Positions 1-8,842 of a DNA stretch of 62,454 nucleotides are shown here, piece by piece. The stretch spans positions 1 to 62,454 of the forward strand of contig CANBDX010000003.1 in NCBI GenBank assembly GCA_947367315.1, given 5' to 3'. How positions within the stretch are numbered: the first letter of the stretch is position 1; each line of letters begins with the position of its first letter. The notes below the pieces were generated by a model that was not told the DNA's origin, searched no databases, and saw only the letters and a list, made by a program, of their open reading frames with translations. A program made the position numbers and the translations under genes. The stretch comes from an uncultured Bacteroidales bacterium. GTDB lineage: Bacteria; Bacteroidota; Bacteroidia; Bacteroidales; UBA932.

Positions 1-50
1 ATGGTTCTACCGAACCAACTTTGTTTTAATTGTTAAACTTTATAATAATC

Positions 51-70
51 GTCCGGAACTTTTACCGGAC
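51..70 (-). terminator. weak hairpin after the transporter gene
   Basis: GTCCGG and CCGGAC form a 6-bp stem with an 8-base loop just past the transporter stop on the minus strand. What follows is AT-rich but has no clean T-run, so it is only a possible end of the glycine-cleavage operon. I see nothing else in bases 1-50. Confidence 0.35.
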
Positions 71-86
71 AGCAATGAAAGTATTA

Positions 87-1574
87 TTAAAATCCAGGTA
101 AATCCATAAATAATGTAGGCAGAAGTAGAATGAAGCCTACAAGTATAAGAAGCAGAATGAATTTCCATATCCACTTAACCCACTTCTCATACGGAATCTT
201 CGCGACGGACAGGACAGCCATCAACACCCCCGAGCAGGGAGTAATCATATTGGTAAAACCGTCACCGAACTGAAAAGCAAGCACCGTGGCCTGGCGAGAT
301 ACCTCTATCATATCAGAGAAAGGAGCCATTATAGGCATTGTCACAGCCGCCTTGGCGGAGGCAGAAGGAATAAAGACATTTATGAATGTCTGGATTCCGT
401 ACATGGAGCCCAGAGCCCCTACTCGTCCAGTGTCTTCAAGGGCTGAAGCCATGGAAGCAAGCATAGTATCTATAACTTGACCGTTCTTGAGTATAACTAT
501 TATACCGGCCGCAAATCCGATGATCAGTGCTGCAGAGAATATATCCTTTGCTCCCGCAATGAATTCCTTGGCAATTCTATCCGCCGAATAACCGGCTGAG
601 AATCCGGCACACACAGCCAGAGCCGTGAACAATGCACATATTTCGGACAGATACCATCCGTAACCCATTGCACCGATAACAAGAAATACAATGGTGAACA
701 TAAGCATATTCAGAATGAACATCCTGACAGAATTCCTCAATGAGAAGAAGGATATCACCGCAAACAGTCCTGTAGTAACCCACAGCAGCCATGGAGTCTC
801 AAAGGATGACTGTCCAAGCTTTATAACACAGTCGGCTGCATGGAACACAGAGAAAAGTACAAGAACTACGGTCAATGCAGCATAGCATACCCAGGCCCTT
901 AGCTTATCTGTCGGTCCGGTATCAGAAACGGTATCTTCAGCTGCTTCTTCAGCCGCCTTTACCGGCCTGCGGGTCCTTTTCGCATACCATAGCACGAAGG
1001 CTATGGCTATGCTCATCAGCACAATCCAGCAGAACACACGGTACTCTATACCTGAAAACAGCGGAAGATCCGCCATACCCTGCGCAATGCCTATCGTGAA
1101 CGGATTCAGCATCGCTCCGGCAAAACCTACATGAGCTGCGACATATACCATGCACACGCCGATGAAATCATCATAACCCAGAGTACGGGCCAGAGGAATG
1201 ACTACAGCCACAAAGGCTATGGTTTCCTCACTCATGCCGAAAACCGCTCCGAAAAGTCCGAAGAGCAGCATCACTAGAGTGATCACGATATTCCCTACTC
1301 CAAGCTTGCGCACAAGCTGGAATCTCTCCAGACGCTGGACCTTGCCTATAAACTTCATGATGCCCTCGTCCACAGCCTTGGTGCTGTTCACCAACCAGAA
1401 TGCTCCACCGATGATCAGGACGAATGCTATAATGCCGGCCTGCTGGCTGAATCCCTCATACAGGGCAGAAAACACCTGCCACGTCTGAGGCTGACCTCCC
1501 GGGACAAGCCATGTGGCCACCGCACAGATCAGCAGTACGGTAAATATTATGACATATGTATTTGGAACTTTCAT
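87..1574 (-). CDS. YfcC/DcuC-family membrane transporter
   Basis: Polytopic inner-membrane carrier of 495 residues with about 12 hydrophobic segments, in the YfcC branch of the DcuC-like (C4-dicarboxylate / basic amino acid carrier) superfamily. Family-like stretches are visible: a GMSEETIAF segment near residue 115, a GFAGAMLNPFTIGIAQG segment near 150, and a C-terminal part with FIPSASAKAAVTMPIMAP and GDGFTNMITPCSG, which are the two helical-hairpin regions of this fold. It starts 25 bases after the lpdA stop and is the last gene of the glycine-cleavage operon. That position suggests transport of an amino acid or a fermentation acid, but the substrate cannot be read from sequence. Confidence 0.82.
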   Translation of the reverse strand: MKVPNTYVIIFTVLLICAVATWLVPGGQPQTWQVFSALYEGFSQQAGIIAFVLIIGGAFWLVNSTKAVDEGIMKFIGKVQRLERFQLVRKLGVGNIVITLVMLLFGLFGAVFGMSEETIAFVAVVIPLARTLGYDDFIGVCMVYVAAHVGFAGAMLNPFTIGIAQGMADLPLFSGIEYRVFCWIVLMSIAIAFVLWYAKRTRRPVKAAEEAAEDTVSDTGPTDKLRAWVCYAALTVVLVLFSVFHAADCVIKLGQSSFETPWLLWVTTGLFAVISFFSLRNSVRMFILNMLMFTIVFLVIGAMGYGWYLSEICALFTALAVCAGFSAGYSADRIAKEFIAGAKDIFSAALIIGFAAGIIVILKNGQVIDTMLASMASALEDTGRVGALGSMYGIQTFINVFIPSASAKAAVTMPIMAPFSDMIEVSRQATVLAFQFGDGFTNMITPCSGVLMAVLSVAKIPYEKWVKWIWKFILLLILVGFILLLPTLFMDLPGF

Positions 1575-1598
1575 TTACACCTTTTCTTGCAACATATA

Positions 1599-3041
1599 TC
1601 AACTATGCACCGCACTCTGAAGGACTTCCGTCAGAGTAGGATGGGTATGGATGATGCTCCGGAACTCTTCAAGAGTAGCCTTTCGGGAAATAAGGGCACA
1701 GGCCTCTTGAACGATGTCCGAAGCGTGCGGACCGTAGAGATGACATCCGAGGACACATCCCGGTGCATACGGACTGGTACATCCTTCCTTTGGCTCTGAC
1801 GCCACAATGACCTTGCAGAATCCGTCTGTCTCGCCCATGGTCACAGCCTTGCCGTTTGCACGGAAGAATGACTTGGGACATTTCACAGGAATATCCGCCG
1901 CCTTGCAGTCTTCTTCAGTCATGCCCACGCAGGCAGCTTCAGGAGATGTGAACACTGCAGCCGGCATCACAGAGAGATCGATTCCATTCTCTATACCCAT
2001 GATATGGTCAAGGGCGACGATTCCCTGGAATGTTGCCGCATGAGCAAGCATCATCCTGCCGTTGATGTCACCCACGGCATATATATGAGGTATATTGGTC
2101 TGCATGGTCCTGTCATTGACCACGATGCCACGAGGCGTGAATTCCAGGCCGATGTCAGCAAGATTCAATGACGATACATTCGCCTTTCTGCCTACTGCCA
2201 TGAGCACCTTGTCAGCCTCGATGGCTTCCTCTTTGCCCTTACGGGTGTAGGTTACACGGTAAGGAGATTGACACCGCTCTGACGAGTCTCGCAATGACGG
2301 GTCCGGCATATACTCAATACCAGTGACCTGAGCCTGTGTGCATATATCGATACCCCTCTTTCCCAGACTCTGCTTCAGCCTCTTGGAAAGGTCGGAATCA
2401 AAGCGGGGAAGGATTTCCTTGAAGTATTCAAGCACTGTGACCTCACTTCCGAAACTGCGGAATACAGATGCGAATTCAAGTCCTATGACTCCGCCTCCGA
2501 TAACGCATAACCTCTGCGGAACTTCCTGAAGGTCAAGGATTTCACGCGAGGTAAGGATTCCAGGCAGGTCAGATCCCGGAATCGGAAGCGAGGCAGAAAC
2601 AGAGCCGGTCGCAATAATTATGTAGTCTGCAGTGTACTCCATAACGGACGTCACGACTTCATTAGACATGACAGAGGATTCCACCAGGACTGTATGAGAG
2701 TCCTTGAAGGAAGCCTTACCGCGGACGAGGGTAATGTTCTTATGGGAGAGCAGGCCCTCGACTCCGCCACGGAGTTGCTCAACAACAGCGTTCTTGCGGG
2801 CGGTCACGGCCCCGAAGTCAAATCCATATGACAAGCCTGTCACACCGAAAGCTTCGGCTTCACGAAGTCCGTCCAGCACCTCCGCATTTTTACAAAAAGC
2901 CTTCGTAGGGATGCATCCTTCGTTCAGACATGTGCCTCCCACATGTCCAGACTCGATCAGAACGACCTCGACTCCCCTCTTCGCGGCAACCAAAGCTGTC
3001 TCATAGCCCCCAGGCCCCGCACCAATGATAACAATCTTCAT
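1599..3041 (-). CDS. lpdA: dihydrolipoyl dehydrogenase (L-protein)
   Basis: FAD flavoenzyme that reoxidises dihydrolipoyl groups with NAD+; here probably the L-protein of glycine cleavage. It has 480 residues: FAD-binding GAGPGG at 7-12, redox-active disulfide C38/C43 in GGTCLNEGCIPTK, NAD-binding GGGVIG at 182-187, and the C-terminal HPTLTE with catalytic H467 and E472. It lies downstream of gcvPB with a 51-base gap. Odd feature: residues 248-259 (DPSLRDSSERCQ region) are encoded by a copy of a palindromic repeat at 2265-2299. Further local insertions relative to the usual family layout are at about 120-136 (rich in S, V, M) and about 412-424 (contains EGCTSPYAPGC). All reading is in frame and the catalytic residues are intact, so it is probably functional. 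Confidence 0.95.
   Translation of the reverse strand: MKIVIIGAGPGGYETALVAAKRGVEVVLIESGHVGGTCLNEGCIPTKAFCKNAEVLDGLREAEAFGVTGLSYGFDFGAVTARKNAVVEQLRGGVEGLLSHKNITLVRGKASFKDSHTVLVESSVMSNEVVTSVMEYTADYIIIATGSVSASLPIPGSDLPGILTSREILDLQEVPQRLCVIGGGVIGLEFASVFRSFGSEVTVLEYFKEILPRFDSDLSKRLKQSLGKRGIDICTQAQVTGIEYMPDPSLRDSSERCQSPYRVTYTRKGKEEAIEADKVLMAVGRKANVSSLNLADIGLEFTPRGIVVNDRTMQTNIPHIYAVGDINGRMMLAHAATFQGIVALDHIMGIENGIDLSVMPAAVFTSPEAACVGMTEEDCKAADIPVKCPKSFFRANGKAVTMGETDGFCKVIVASEPKEGCTSPYAPGCVLGCHLYGPHASDIVQEACALISRKATLEEFRSIIHTHPTLTEVLQSAVHS
2265..2299 (-). repeat. CGTCATTGCGAG palindromic repeat, copy 1 (inside lpdA)
   Basis: Read on the minus strand this 35-base segment begins CGTCATTGCGAG and ends TGTCAATCT, with an inexact inverted repeat between. 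It matches the copies at 4587-4622 and 6381-6420. It sits in frame inside lpdA and encodes about 12 residues without breaking the gene. Confidence 0.7.
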
Positions 3042-3092
3042 AACCGTAATCTAAACATCATCACCCAATCATCTGACTATCAACACATTAAC

Positions 3093-4568
3093 TCAACAGA
3101 CCTGCGACATATGGAGCAGGTCTTTATACCTCAAAACCGGCTGACGGGCAGCGGTAGTTTCGTCCAAGCGGCGGACTGGTGTCGTGTGAGGAGCTGTCTT
3201 CAGAGATTCGGGATCAGTTAAAGCCTCAGCAGCAATATGCCTCATTATTTCAATAAATCCATCCAATGTCTCCTTCGACTCAGTCTCTGTAGGCTCAATC
3301 ATTATAGCCTGATGGAAAAGCAGAGGGAAGTAGATAGTAGGAGCATGGAATCCATAGTCCAGAAGTCTCTTTGCGATGTCCAGAGTAGTCACGCCAGTTG
3401 ATTGGTCAAGCAGGCCGTCGAACACGAACTCATGCTTGCATACAGACTCAATCGGGAGCTTGAAGCAGTCCTTGAGCGACTCCTTGATGTAGTTTGCGCC
3501 CAATACGGCCAGAGGTCCCACCTGACGGACATTCTGCTTTCCAAGCATCAGGATATAGGTATATGCCCTGAGAAGCACTCCGAAATTACCCATGAATCCG
3601 GAAATACGTCCGCATGCATCTGCATCATCTCCCACAACAGACAGGAACCCATCCTCATCCTCGACCACCTTAGGTACAGGAAGATGTGCAGCAAGATGTG
3701 CAGCCACACCGACAGGACCAGCACCAGGTCCGCCGCCACCGTGAGGAGTCGAGAACGATTTATGGAGATTGAGGTGAAGTACATCGAATCCCATATCGCC
3801 AGGACGGACAACACCTATAAGCGGGTTCATGTTTGCACCGTCATAATAAAGGAGTCCTCCGCAATCATGAACAAGGGATGCAATATCCCTGATATCCTTC
3901 TCAAACAATCCCAGGGTATTCGGATTGGTCATCATGATGCCAGCGACAGTGTCGTCCAGAAGCGGTTTGAGGTCTTCAACATCAACGAGGCCTGCGGCAT
4001 TCGACTTCACCTGCACGATTTCCAGGCCGCACACGGCAGCGGAAGCAGGATTAGTGCCATGGGCACTGTCAGGAACTATTACCTTGGTACGCTTAAGGTC
4101 GCCTCGCGACATATGATACTGACGGATGACCATCAGGCCTGTCAGCTCACCATGCGCACCGGCAAAAGGATTCAGAGTGAACTCTGCCATACCTGTAATT
4201 GCCGACAGGGCATGCATAAGCTCCTTATACACCCTCAAGGCTCCCTGTACGGTGGAAGCAGGCTGCAGAGGATGCAGACCGGCGAATACAGGCATTGCTG
4301 CAATCTCCTCGTTGATCTTCGGATTATATTTCATGGTGCAGCTTCCGAGCGGATAGAATCCGGAATCCACACCGAAGTTCATCTGGGACAGATTCGTATA
4401 ATGGCGCACAACGTCAAGTTCGCTGACCTGAGGCAGTGCCGGAGCCTCAGAACGCAAAAGGCCTGCAGGGAGGTCGGAAAGAACGGCATCCCATGAACGT
4501 GACGGAAGTGAATATCCCTGTCTTCCATCCTTGGAAAGATCAAAGATCAGTTTATCGTAGTACTTCAT
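3093..4568 (-). CDS. gcvPB: glycine dehydrogenase (decarboxylating) subunit 2
   Basis: PLP-binding half of the two-subunit P-protein, which decarboxylates glycine and passes the aminomethyl group to the lipoyl arm of GcvH. Length 491. The PLP lysine is K270 in the [18 protein letters not shown] motif, and the family segments GSCTMKYNP (75-83) and [10 protein letters not shown] (167-176) are present. It begins 2 bases after gcvPA, so the two subunits are translated together. A C-terminal tail of about 20 residues ([14 protein letters not shown]) follows the usual RLDE end, as is common in this subunit type. Confidence 0.96.
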   Translation of the reverse strand: MKYYDKLIFDLSKDGRQGYSLPSRSWDAVLSDLPAGLLRSEAPALPQVSELDVVRHYTNLSQMNFGVDSGFYPLGSCTMKYNPKINEEIAAMPVFAGLHPLQPASTVQGALRVYKELMHALSAITGMAEFTLNPFAGAHGELTGLMVIRQYHMSRGDLKRTKVIVPDSAHGTNPASAAVCGLEIVQVKSNAAGLVDVEDLKPLLDDTVAGIMMTNPNTLGLFEKDIRDIASLVHDCGGLLYYDGANMNPLIGVVRPGDMGFDVLHLNLHKSFSTPHGGGGPGAGPVGVAAHLAAHLPVPKVVEDEDGFLSVVGDDADACGRISGFMGNFGVLLRAYTYILMLGKQNVRQVGPLAVLGANYIKESLKDCFKLPIESVCKHEFVFDGLLDQSTGVTTLDIAKRLLDYGFHAPTIYFPLLFHQAIMIEPTETESKETLDGFIEIMRHIAAEALTDPESLKTAPHTTPVRRLDETTAARQPVLRYKDLLHMSQVC

Positions 4569-4570
4569 TG

Positions 4571-5947
4571 TTATTCCTCCTTCAACAGATTGCCACGTCG
4601 CTCCGCTCCTCGCAATGACGTGCCGTTTTCATTCAACAGATAAGATACAACGGCGTCAATGTTTTCCTTAGACACCTTCTCGGTCACACAGAAATTCACA
4701 AGTCCGGGCTCAACTTCCACTGCTCCGAACACACCGATCATCTGAAGGGCATCCTGGAGAGCCTCCACAGGAACAAGGGACTTCAAGGTGAACTCCTTCA
4801 GGAAAGGCTTGTCGAAAGCCTTCTCGAAAAGTCCGGTCTCCAGAAGCCTGTCATGAAGATAATGCGCTCCACCATAGCTGAGTTCATTGACTTCACGAAG
4901 TCCCGAAGGTCCCATAAGCGACATATAAACAGTCACATACAGAGCCATCAGAGACTGGTTGGAGCAAATATTGCTCGTAGCCTTCTCGCGGCGGATATGC
5001 TGCTCGCGCGCCTGCAGCGTAAGTACATACGCACGTTTTCCATCGACATCCTTCGTGGCTCCCACTATACGTCCTGGGAGCTTGCGCACATGTTCTTTCC
5101 TGCATGCAAGGAAGCCAACATACGGACCGCCATAGCAAAGCGGAACGCCGAGCGACTGCGAGTCACCGCACACGATGTCCGCACCCCACTCTCCTGGAGT
5201 CTTGATGACTGCCAGAGACGACGGGTCTGAATACACCATGAGAAGGCCCTTCTGTGCGTGCACCGCATCAGCAAATCCCGTAAGGTCTTCGATGATTCCA
5301 TATTTATTTATGCCAGGCACAAGCACACCGGCCACATCGCCCGCGGCAAGTTCCGTAAGCATGGCGCCATATGAGGTAACACCATCTTGACAAGGAATGA
5401 ATCCGAGTTCGACGCCATTGAACTTCGCATATGTCTGTACAACCTTCACCACCTGAGGCAGAAGTCCCTCAGACAAAAGCACACGGGTCTTCTTCTTTGT
5501 TGAAGCCATTGCCATCATCATGGCCTCAGCGGCAGCCGTGGCACCGTCATACATGGAAGCGTTGGTGCAGTCCATTCCGGTTAGTCCGGTTATCATAGAC
5601 TGGTACTCGAAGATGTAGCGAAGCGTACCCTGAGAGACTTCAGGCTGGTATGGAGTGTAGGCTGTAAGGTATTCCGAACGCGAAATGATATGAGGAATCA
5701 CAGCCGGAGAATAATGGTCATATGCTCCGAGGCCGCAGAGGCAGAAGAGCGGGATGTTCTGTTCGGCCAGTTCCTCAAAATACTGTCGTACCTCATGCTC
5801 GGACATTGCATCCGGCAGGTCATATTCTTCTCGGTAGATGACGTCTTTAGGCACATCGGAGTAGAGATCCTCAAGGGTCCCCACTCCGATTCTGTCCAGC
5901 ATCTGGCGCACATCATCTTCCGTATGTGGAAAATAAGCGAAAGCCAT
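4571..5947 (-). CDS. gcvPA: glycine dehydrogenase (decarboxylating) subunit 1
   Basis: Partner subunit of GcvPB in the bacterial/archaeal split P-protein. Length 458, with the usual N-terminal [16 protein letters not shown] start (here [12 protein letters not shown]), [11 protein letters not shown] (128-138) and [12 protein letters not shown] (about 326-337). It starts 12 bases after gcvH. The last residues ([13 protein letters not shown], about 443-455) are encoded by a palindromic repeat copy at 4587-4622, so the normal C-terminus has been extended or replaced by repeat-derived sequence. The active-site regions are upstream of this, so function is expected. Confidence 0.95.
   Translation of the reverse strand: MAFAYFPHTEDDVRQMLDRIGVGTLEDLYSDVPKDVIYREEYDLPDAMSEHEVRQYFEELAEQNIPLFCLCGLGAYDHYSPAVIPHIISRSEYLTAYTPYQPEVSQGTLRYIFEYQSMITGLTGMDCTNASMYDGATAAAEAMMMAMASTKKKTRVLLSEGLLPQVVKVVQTYAKFNGVELGFIPCQDGVTSYGAMLTELAAGDVAGVLVPGINKYGIIEDLTGFADAVHAQKGLLMVYSDPSSLAVIKTPGEWGADIVCGDSQSLGVPLCYGGPYVGFLACRKEHVRKLPGRIVGATKDVDGKRAYVLTLQAREQHIRREKATSNICSNQSLMALYVTVYMSLMGPSGLREVNELSYGGAHYLHDRLLETGLFEKAFDKPFLKEFTLKSLVPVEALQDALQMIGVFGAVEVEPGLVNFCVTEKVSKENIDAVVSYLLNENGTSLRGAERRGNLLKEE
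4587..4622 (-). repeat. CGTCATTGCGAG palindromic repeat, copy 2 (inside gcvPA)
   Basis: On the minus strand: CACGTCATTGCGAGGAGC, then GGAGCGACGTGGCAATCT. The two halves are partly self-complementary (CACGTC with GACGTG). It lies at the very 3' end of gcvPA and supplies its C-terminal residues. Confidence 0.8.
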
Positions 5948-5959
5948 AATATATAAGGT

Positions 5960-6343
5960 TTACTCGTTTGCGCACATTGCCTCGTATGCAGCGGCATCCA
6001 TAAGTTTCTCGAGCTCGGCAGGGTCGCTCATCTCGACCTTCATGATCCAGTTTGCGAATGCATCCTCGTTCAGAAGCTCCGGAGCGTCCTCGAGTTCTTC
6101 ATTCACTTCCACAACCGTTCCGGATACCGGAGCAAACAGGTCGCTTGCAGCCTTCACGCTCTCCACTGCACCGAATTCCTCTCCTGCCTCAACCTCGTCG
6201 TCCACCTCCGGCATATCCACATACGAAAGGTCGCCCATCGCATGCTGTGCGAAATCTGTGATGCCTACGATCGCTACATTGCCATCAACCTTTACCCATT
6301 CATGTGACTCGCTGTAATAGAGTCCCTCAACTGTCTTTGCCAT
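5960..6343 (-). CDS. gcvH: glycine cleavage system H protein
   Basis: Lipoyl carrier shuttling the aminomethyl intermediate between P, T and L proteins. Length 127, the normal size. The lipoylation site is K64 in ESVKAASD, preceded by GEEFGAVE and followed by PVSGTVVEVNEEL, the classical H-protein hairpin. It is encoded between gcvT and gcvPA; the 82-base gap to gcvT holds a palindromic repeat. Confidence 0.97.
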   Translation of the reverse strand: MAKTVEGLYYSESHEWVKVDGNVAIVGITDFAQHAMGDLSYVDMPEVDDEVEAGEEFGAVESVKAASDLFAPVSGTVVEVNEELEDAPELLNEDAFANWIMKVEMSDPAELEKLMDAAAYEAMCANE

Positions 6344-6380
6344 AATTGTTATTGTTTTTAATGTTTAAGATTCTTATTGA

Positions 6381-6420
6381 AGATTGCCACGTCGGGCTCC
6401 GCCCTCCTCGTAATGACGTG
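6381..6420 (-). repeat. CGTCATTGCGAG palindromic repeat, copy 3 (gcvT-gcvH gap)
   Basis: Minus strand: CACGTCATTACGAGGAGG, then GCGGAGCCCGACGTGGCAATCT. Same family as the two coding copies but slightly longer, with CACGTC/GACGTG ends able to pair. It lies between gcvT and gcvH, where the RNA hairpin could affect stability or relative expression. Confidence 0.8.
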
Positions 6421-6425
6421 TGAAA

Positions 6426-7517
6426 TTATTTCTTATAATTGGTTTCATAGAAGCGGCGCTTGGTCACGATGCCAGGAAAGACCTTCTTGCGGATACGGAT
6501 CTCCACCTGTGTACCGAGCTCTGTGTATGCCTTGTCCACCATGGCCACACACACGCTGCGGTCTGTCGAGATGGAACGGTAACCTGTGGTCACCACACCG
6601 ACCTGCACGCCATCTACCTCCACAGGATACCCTGCACGCGGAATAGCCTTATCCTGAAGCTCGATGCCGACGCTCTTGCGTGTCAGTCCGGCTTCCTTCT
6701 GGGCCACAAGGGCATCACGGCCTATGAACTCTTCCTTGGTCTTGACCTTGGCAAACATCCCGAGTCCAGCCTCCAGAGGAGTGATCTCGTCGCTGAGTTC
6801 ATGTCCGTAAAGCGGCAGCCCGGCCTCAAAGCGGAGAGTATCACGGCATCCGAGGCCGCATGGAACCACACCCGCAGCAAGAAGACTGTCCCACATAGCG
6901 TTGATGACTGCATGAGGCGCATAAATCTCGAATCCGTCCTCTCCTGTGTATCCGGTACGGCTTACAATCATGGAGTCTGTTCTAAAATATGTATAGAAAC
7001 CAAGCTCGGCTGCCTTTGCCAGACCCAATGTCTCCACTGCATATTTCTCAGCCTCCGGCCCCTGCAGAGCTATCTGACCCCACACATCAGACTGATTGTC
7101 AATCTTCACGTCATAGCCCTCGGCCTGTGCGCATAGCCACTCGTAATCCTTGGCGATATTGGATGCATTCACGACAAGCAGGTAGCTGTCCGGTTCGAAT
7201 TCCTTATACACGAGAAGATCGTCCACAGTTGTTCCGTTCGGATAGAGCATCATTCCATAGAGAATCTTTCCGTCTTCCATTCCGGCGATGTCATTCGAGA
7301 ACACATGATTCACAAATCTGTATGCATCCGGTCCGCTCACGAAAATCTCTCCCATATGAGAAACATCGAACATACCGGCAGCATGACGCACGGCATTATG
7401 TTCTTCAGTGATATTGGTGTACTGAATCGGCATGATGAAGCCGCCGAAAGGGCTCATCAAGGCTCCGAGAGCCACATGCCTGTCATAAAGGCATGTCTTC
7501 AAAAGATTCTCTTCCAT
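6426..7517 (-). CDS. gcvT: glycine cleavage system T protein (aminomethyltransferase)
   Basis: Transfers the methylene group from the aminomethyl-lipoyl arm to tetrahydrofolate, releasing ammonia. Length 363. Visible family segments: MFDVSHMGEI (about 48-57), NHVFSNDI, SRTGYTGEDGFEIY (206-219), LGCRDTLRFEAGLPLYGHEL (244 on) with the conserved RDTLR, and the C-terminal barrel. It starts 2 bases after the lipoate ligase stop, so it is translationally linked to it. The product methylene-THF feeds the folate pool used by MetF and MetH encoded elsewhere in the window. Confidence 0.97.
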   Translation of the reverse strand: MEENLLKTCLYDRHVALGALMSPFGGFIMPIQYTNITEEHNAVRHAAGMFDVSHMGEIFVSGPDAYRFVNHVFSNDIAGMEDGKILYGMMLYPNGTTVDDLLVYKEFEPDSYLLVVNASNIAKDYEWLCAQAEGYDVKIDNQSDVWGQIALQGPEAEKYAVETLGLAKAAELGFYTYFRTDSMIVSRTGYTGEDGFEIYAPHAVINAMWDSLLAAGVVPCGLGCRDTLRFEAGLPLYGHELSDEITPLEAGLGMFAKVKTKEEFIGRDALVAQKEAGLTRKSVGIELQDKAIPRAGYPVEVDGVQVGVVTTGYRSISTDRSVCVAMVDKAYTELGTQVEIRIRKKVFPGIVTKRRFYETNYKK

Positions 7518-7518
7518 A

Positions 7519-8214
7519 TTATATCATATTATTGATTTTCACGACATCATCATCTTCAAGGGCTATCTCACCGTCAGTGAAATACCCTACAAGATATTTT
7601 TCCAGAGCCTCCACCGACCGCAACGCTTCGTGGGGTTCATCCATAGACTCAACCAGTTCGGATATGTTCATGACCCTCTGACGCACCGATTCCACGCCAT
7701 GCCTCTGAAGTTTCTCCACAGGAGGACGTATAGCCTCGGTCATTGCCTCCAGGTCGGTCGAATAAAGCAATGTCCCATGCACGATGCTCCTGTCAGGAAG
7801 CATATGAAATGCATTGCCGCTGACCTTGCGTCCGTCCACAAGCACATCATTCCGTCCCGTTCTCTCCGCGGGCAGCCCAAGCGAGCGCAGCGCTTCCGTC
7901 AAAGCCGACAGATAACGTTCGAACACTTCCGCCACATCCCCCCTTCGCGAGATATATGAAACCATGATATTGCCTTTGTCCGAATACACGCATCCTCCCC
8001 CGCTCCTGCGCCTTACGACATCCACTCCCCTTTCACGGCAATATTCCATATTCACCTCATTTTCAAGGACCTGATTCCTTCCAATTATTACCGTCGGGGC
8101 TACACGCCACACGAAAAAAGCCTCCCCGTCATACTTCCCTGCCACATATTCCTCCATGGCAAGAAAAAAGGGAAGACTGCGCTGCCCGGCATCCGGTAAT
8201 AGTACATGTTTCAT
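7519..8214 (-). CDS. lplA: lipoate--protein ligase
   Basis: Predicted to attach lipoate (or octanoate) to GcvH. Length 231 with the chosen start; an in-frame extension to 8373 exists, but homology begins at MKHVLLPDAGQRSLPFFLAMEEYV. It has the biotin/lipoate ligase core: RRSGGGCVYSDKGN (lipoyl-AMP pocket) and DGRKVSGNAF with the catalytic Lys, followed by HGTLLYS. It lacks the large C-terminal domain of E. coli LplA, as many short homologues do. First gene of the operon, ending 2 bases before gcvT. A TAAATTTG box lies 9 bases upstream of the ATG, so the leader must be very short. Confidence 0.9.
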   Translation of the reverse strand: MKHVLLPDAGQRSLPFFLAMEEYVAGKYDGEAFFVWRVAPTVIIGRNQVLENEVNMEYCRERGVDVVRRRSGGGCVYSDKGNIMVSYISRRGDVAEVFERYLSALTEALRSLGLPAERTGRNDVLVDGRKVSGNAFHMLPDRSIVHGTLLYSTDLEAMTEAIRPPVEKLQRHGVESVRQRVMNISELVESMDEPHEALRSVEALEKYLVGYFTDGEIALEDDDVVKINNMI

Positions 8215-8222
8215 AAGCAGGT

Positions 8223-8230
8223 CAAATTTA
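8223..8230 (-). promoter_or_regulatory. -7 box TAAATTTG for the lplA-gcv operon
   Basis: Matches the Bacteroidota -7 consensus TAnnTTTG on the minus strand, 9 bases before the chosen lplA ATG. No good TTTG was seen at the -33 position. If used, transcription starts at or within a few bases of the start codon. Confidence 0.45.
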
Positions 8231-8299
8231 AGAAATTTTCCATTAAATGCGGCATCATATATGCTTTTTTCTTCGCGACAACATAAAAATCCATATACG

Positions 8300-8806
8300 A
8301 TGAAGACAGATTCAGGCAAGAAGTCCGAAGCCACACGAAGATCGCTCACCATGCGGAGCATATTCAGATGCATGATGGAGGAAGGTTATTATCCGACTTA
8401 CGAAAAGACACATATAATCTTCGGAATAGACGACAATATGGCGGTGCTGGAATATGAAGAAGGCATCATATCCATGAGGCTTTTCTTTTCTATAGACGAA
8501 GATGCCTATGATCTGTTTCTTGAAGCATCCAACGAGACGATGTTCAGGACCTTCATGGTCAAGCCTGTTCTGCTGGACGACATGGACACCATAATGTTCA
8601 GCTTCGAAGTGCCGTGCAGCACTGTCAGGGAACTTCGAAAAATGCTCAGGCTCGGAGTAGAACATCTCGTGAAGGCTCTCGACATCCACAGGATGGAGAT
8701 GAAGAAGCTTATTCTGGCAGAGGAGATGGTAACAGCAGCTCTCCCCGCCACTGACGAATCTTCATCGATGGCAGGGAGAGGCAATAAAGCAAAAATGCTG
8801 TCATGA
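8300..8806 (+). CDS. conserved hypothetical protein, YbjN / secretion-chaperone-like
   Basis: A protein of 168 residues that I do not recognise by name. It starts at ATG 8300, divergent from lplA. The middle (GYYPTYEKTHIIFGIDDNMAVLEY, then MRLFFSIDED) reads like alternating beta strands, followed by a helix-rich part around 105-140 (STVRELRKMLRLGVEHLVKALDIHRMEMKKLI). This alpha-beta pattern resembles YbjN/type III chaperone folds, which is an inference only. There are no signal peptide or membrane segments. The tail is low-complexity (AALPATDESSSMAGRG). Confidence 0.6.
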   Translation: MKTDSGKKSEATRRSLTMRSIFRCMMEEGYYPTYEKTHIIFGIDDNMAVLEYEEGIISMRLFFSIDEDAYDLFLEASNETMFRTFMVKPVLLDDMDTIMFSFEVPCSTVRELRKMLRLGVEHLVKALDIHRMEMKKLILAEEMVTAALPATDESSSMAGRGNKAKMLS

Positions 8807-8842
8807 GACGGTCGTGTCGCGACGCGGCTCACAGCAGTTACG

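Noticed and set aside
3402..4496. 364-residue open frame on + inside gcvPB
   Set aside because: Antisense to a full, motif-bearing enzyme; its own composition shows no domain, so it is a shadow frame.
8215..8299. glycine riboswitch upstream of the gcv operon
   Set aside because: Only about 85 bases separate lplA from the divergent gene, and no tandem aptamer-like stems are visible.
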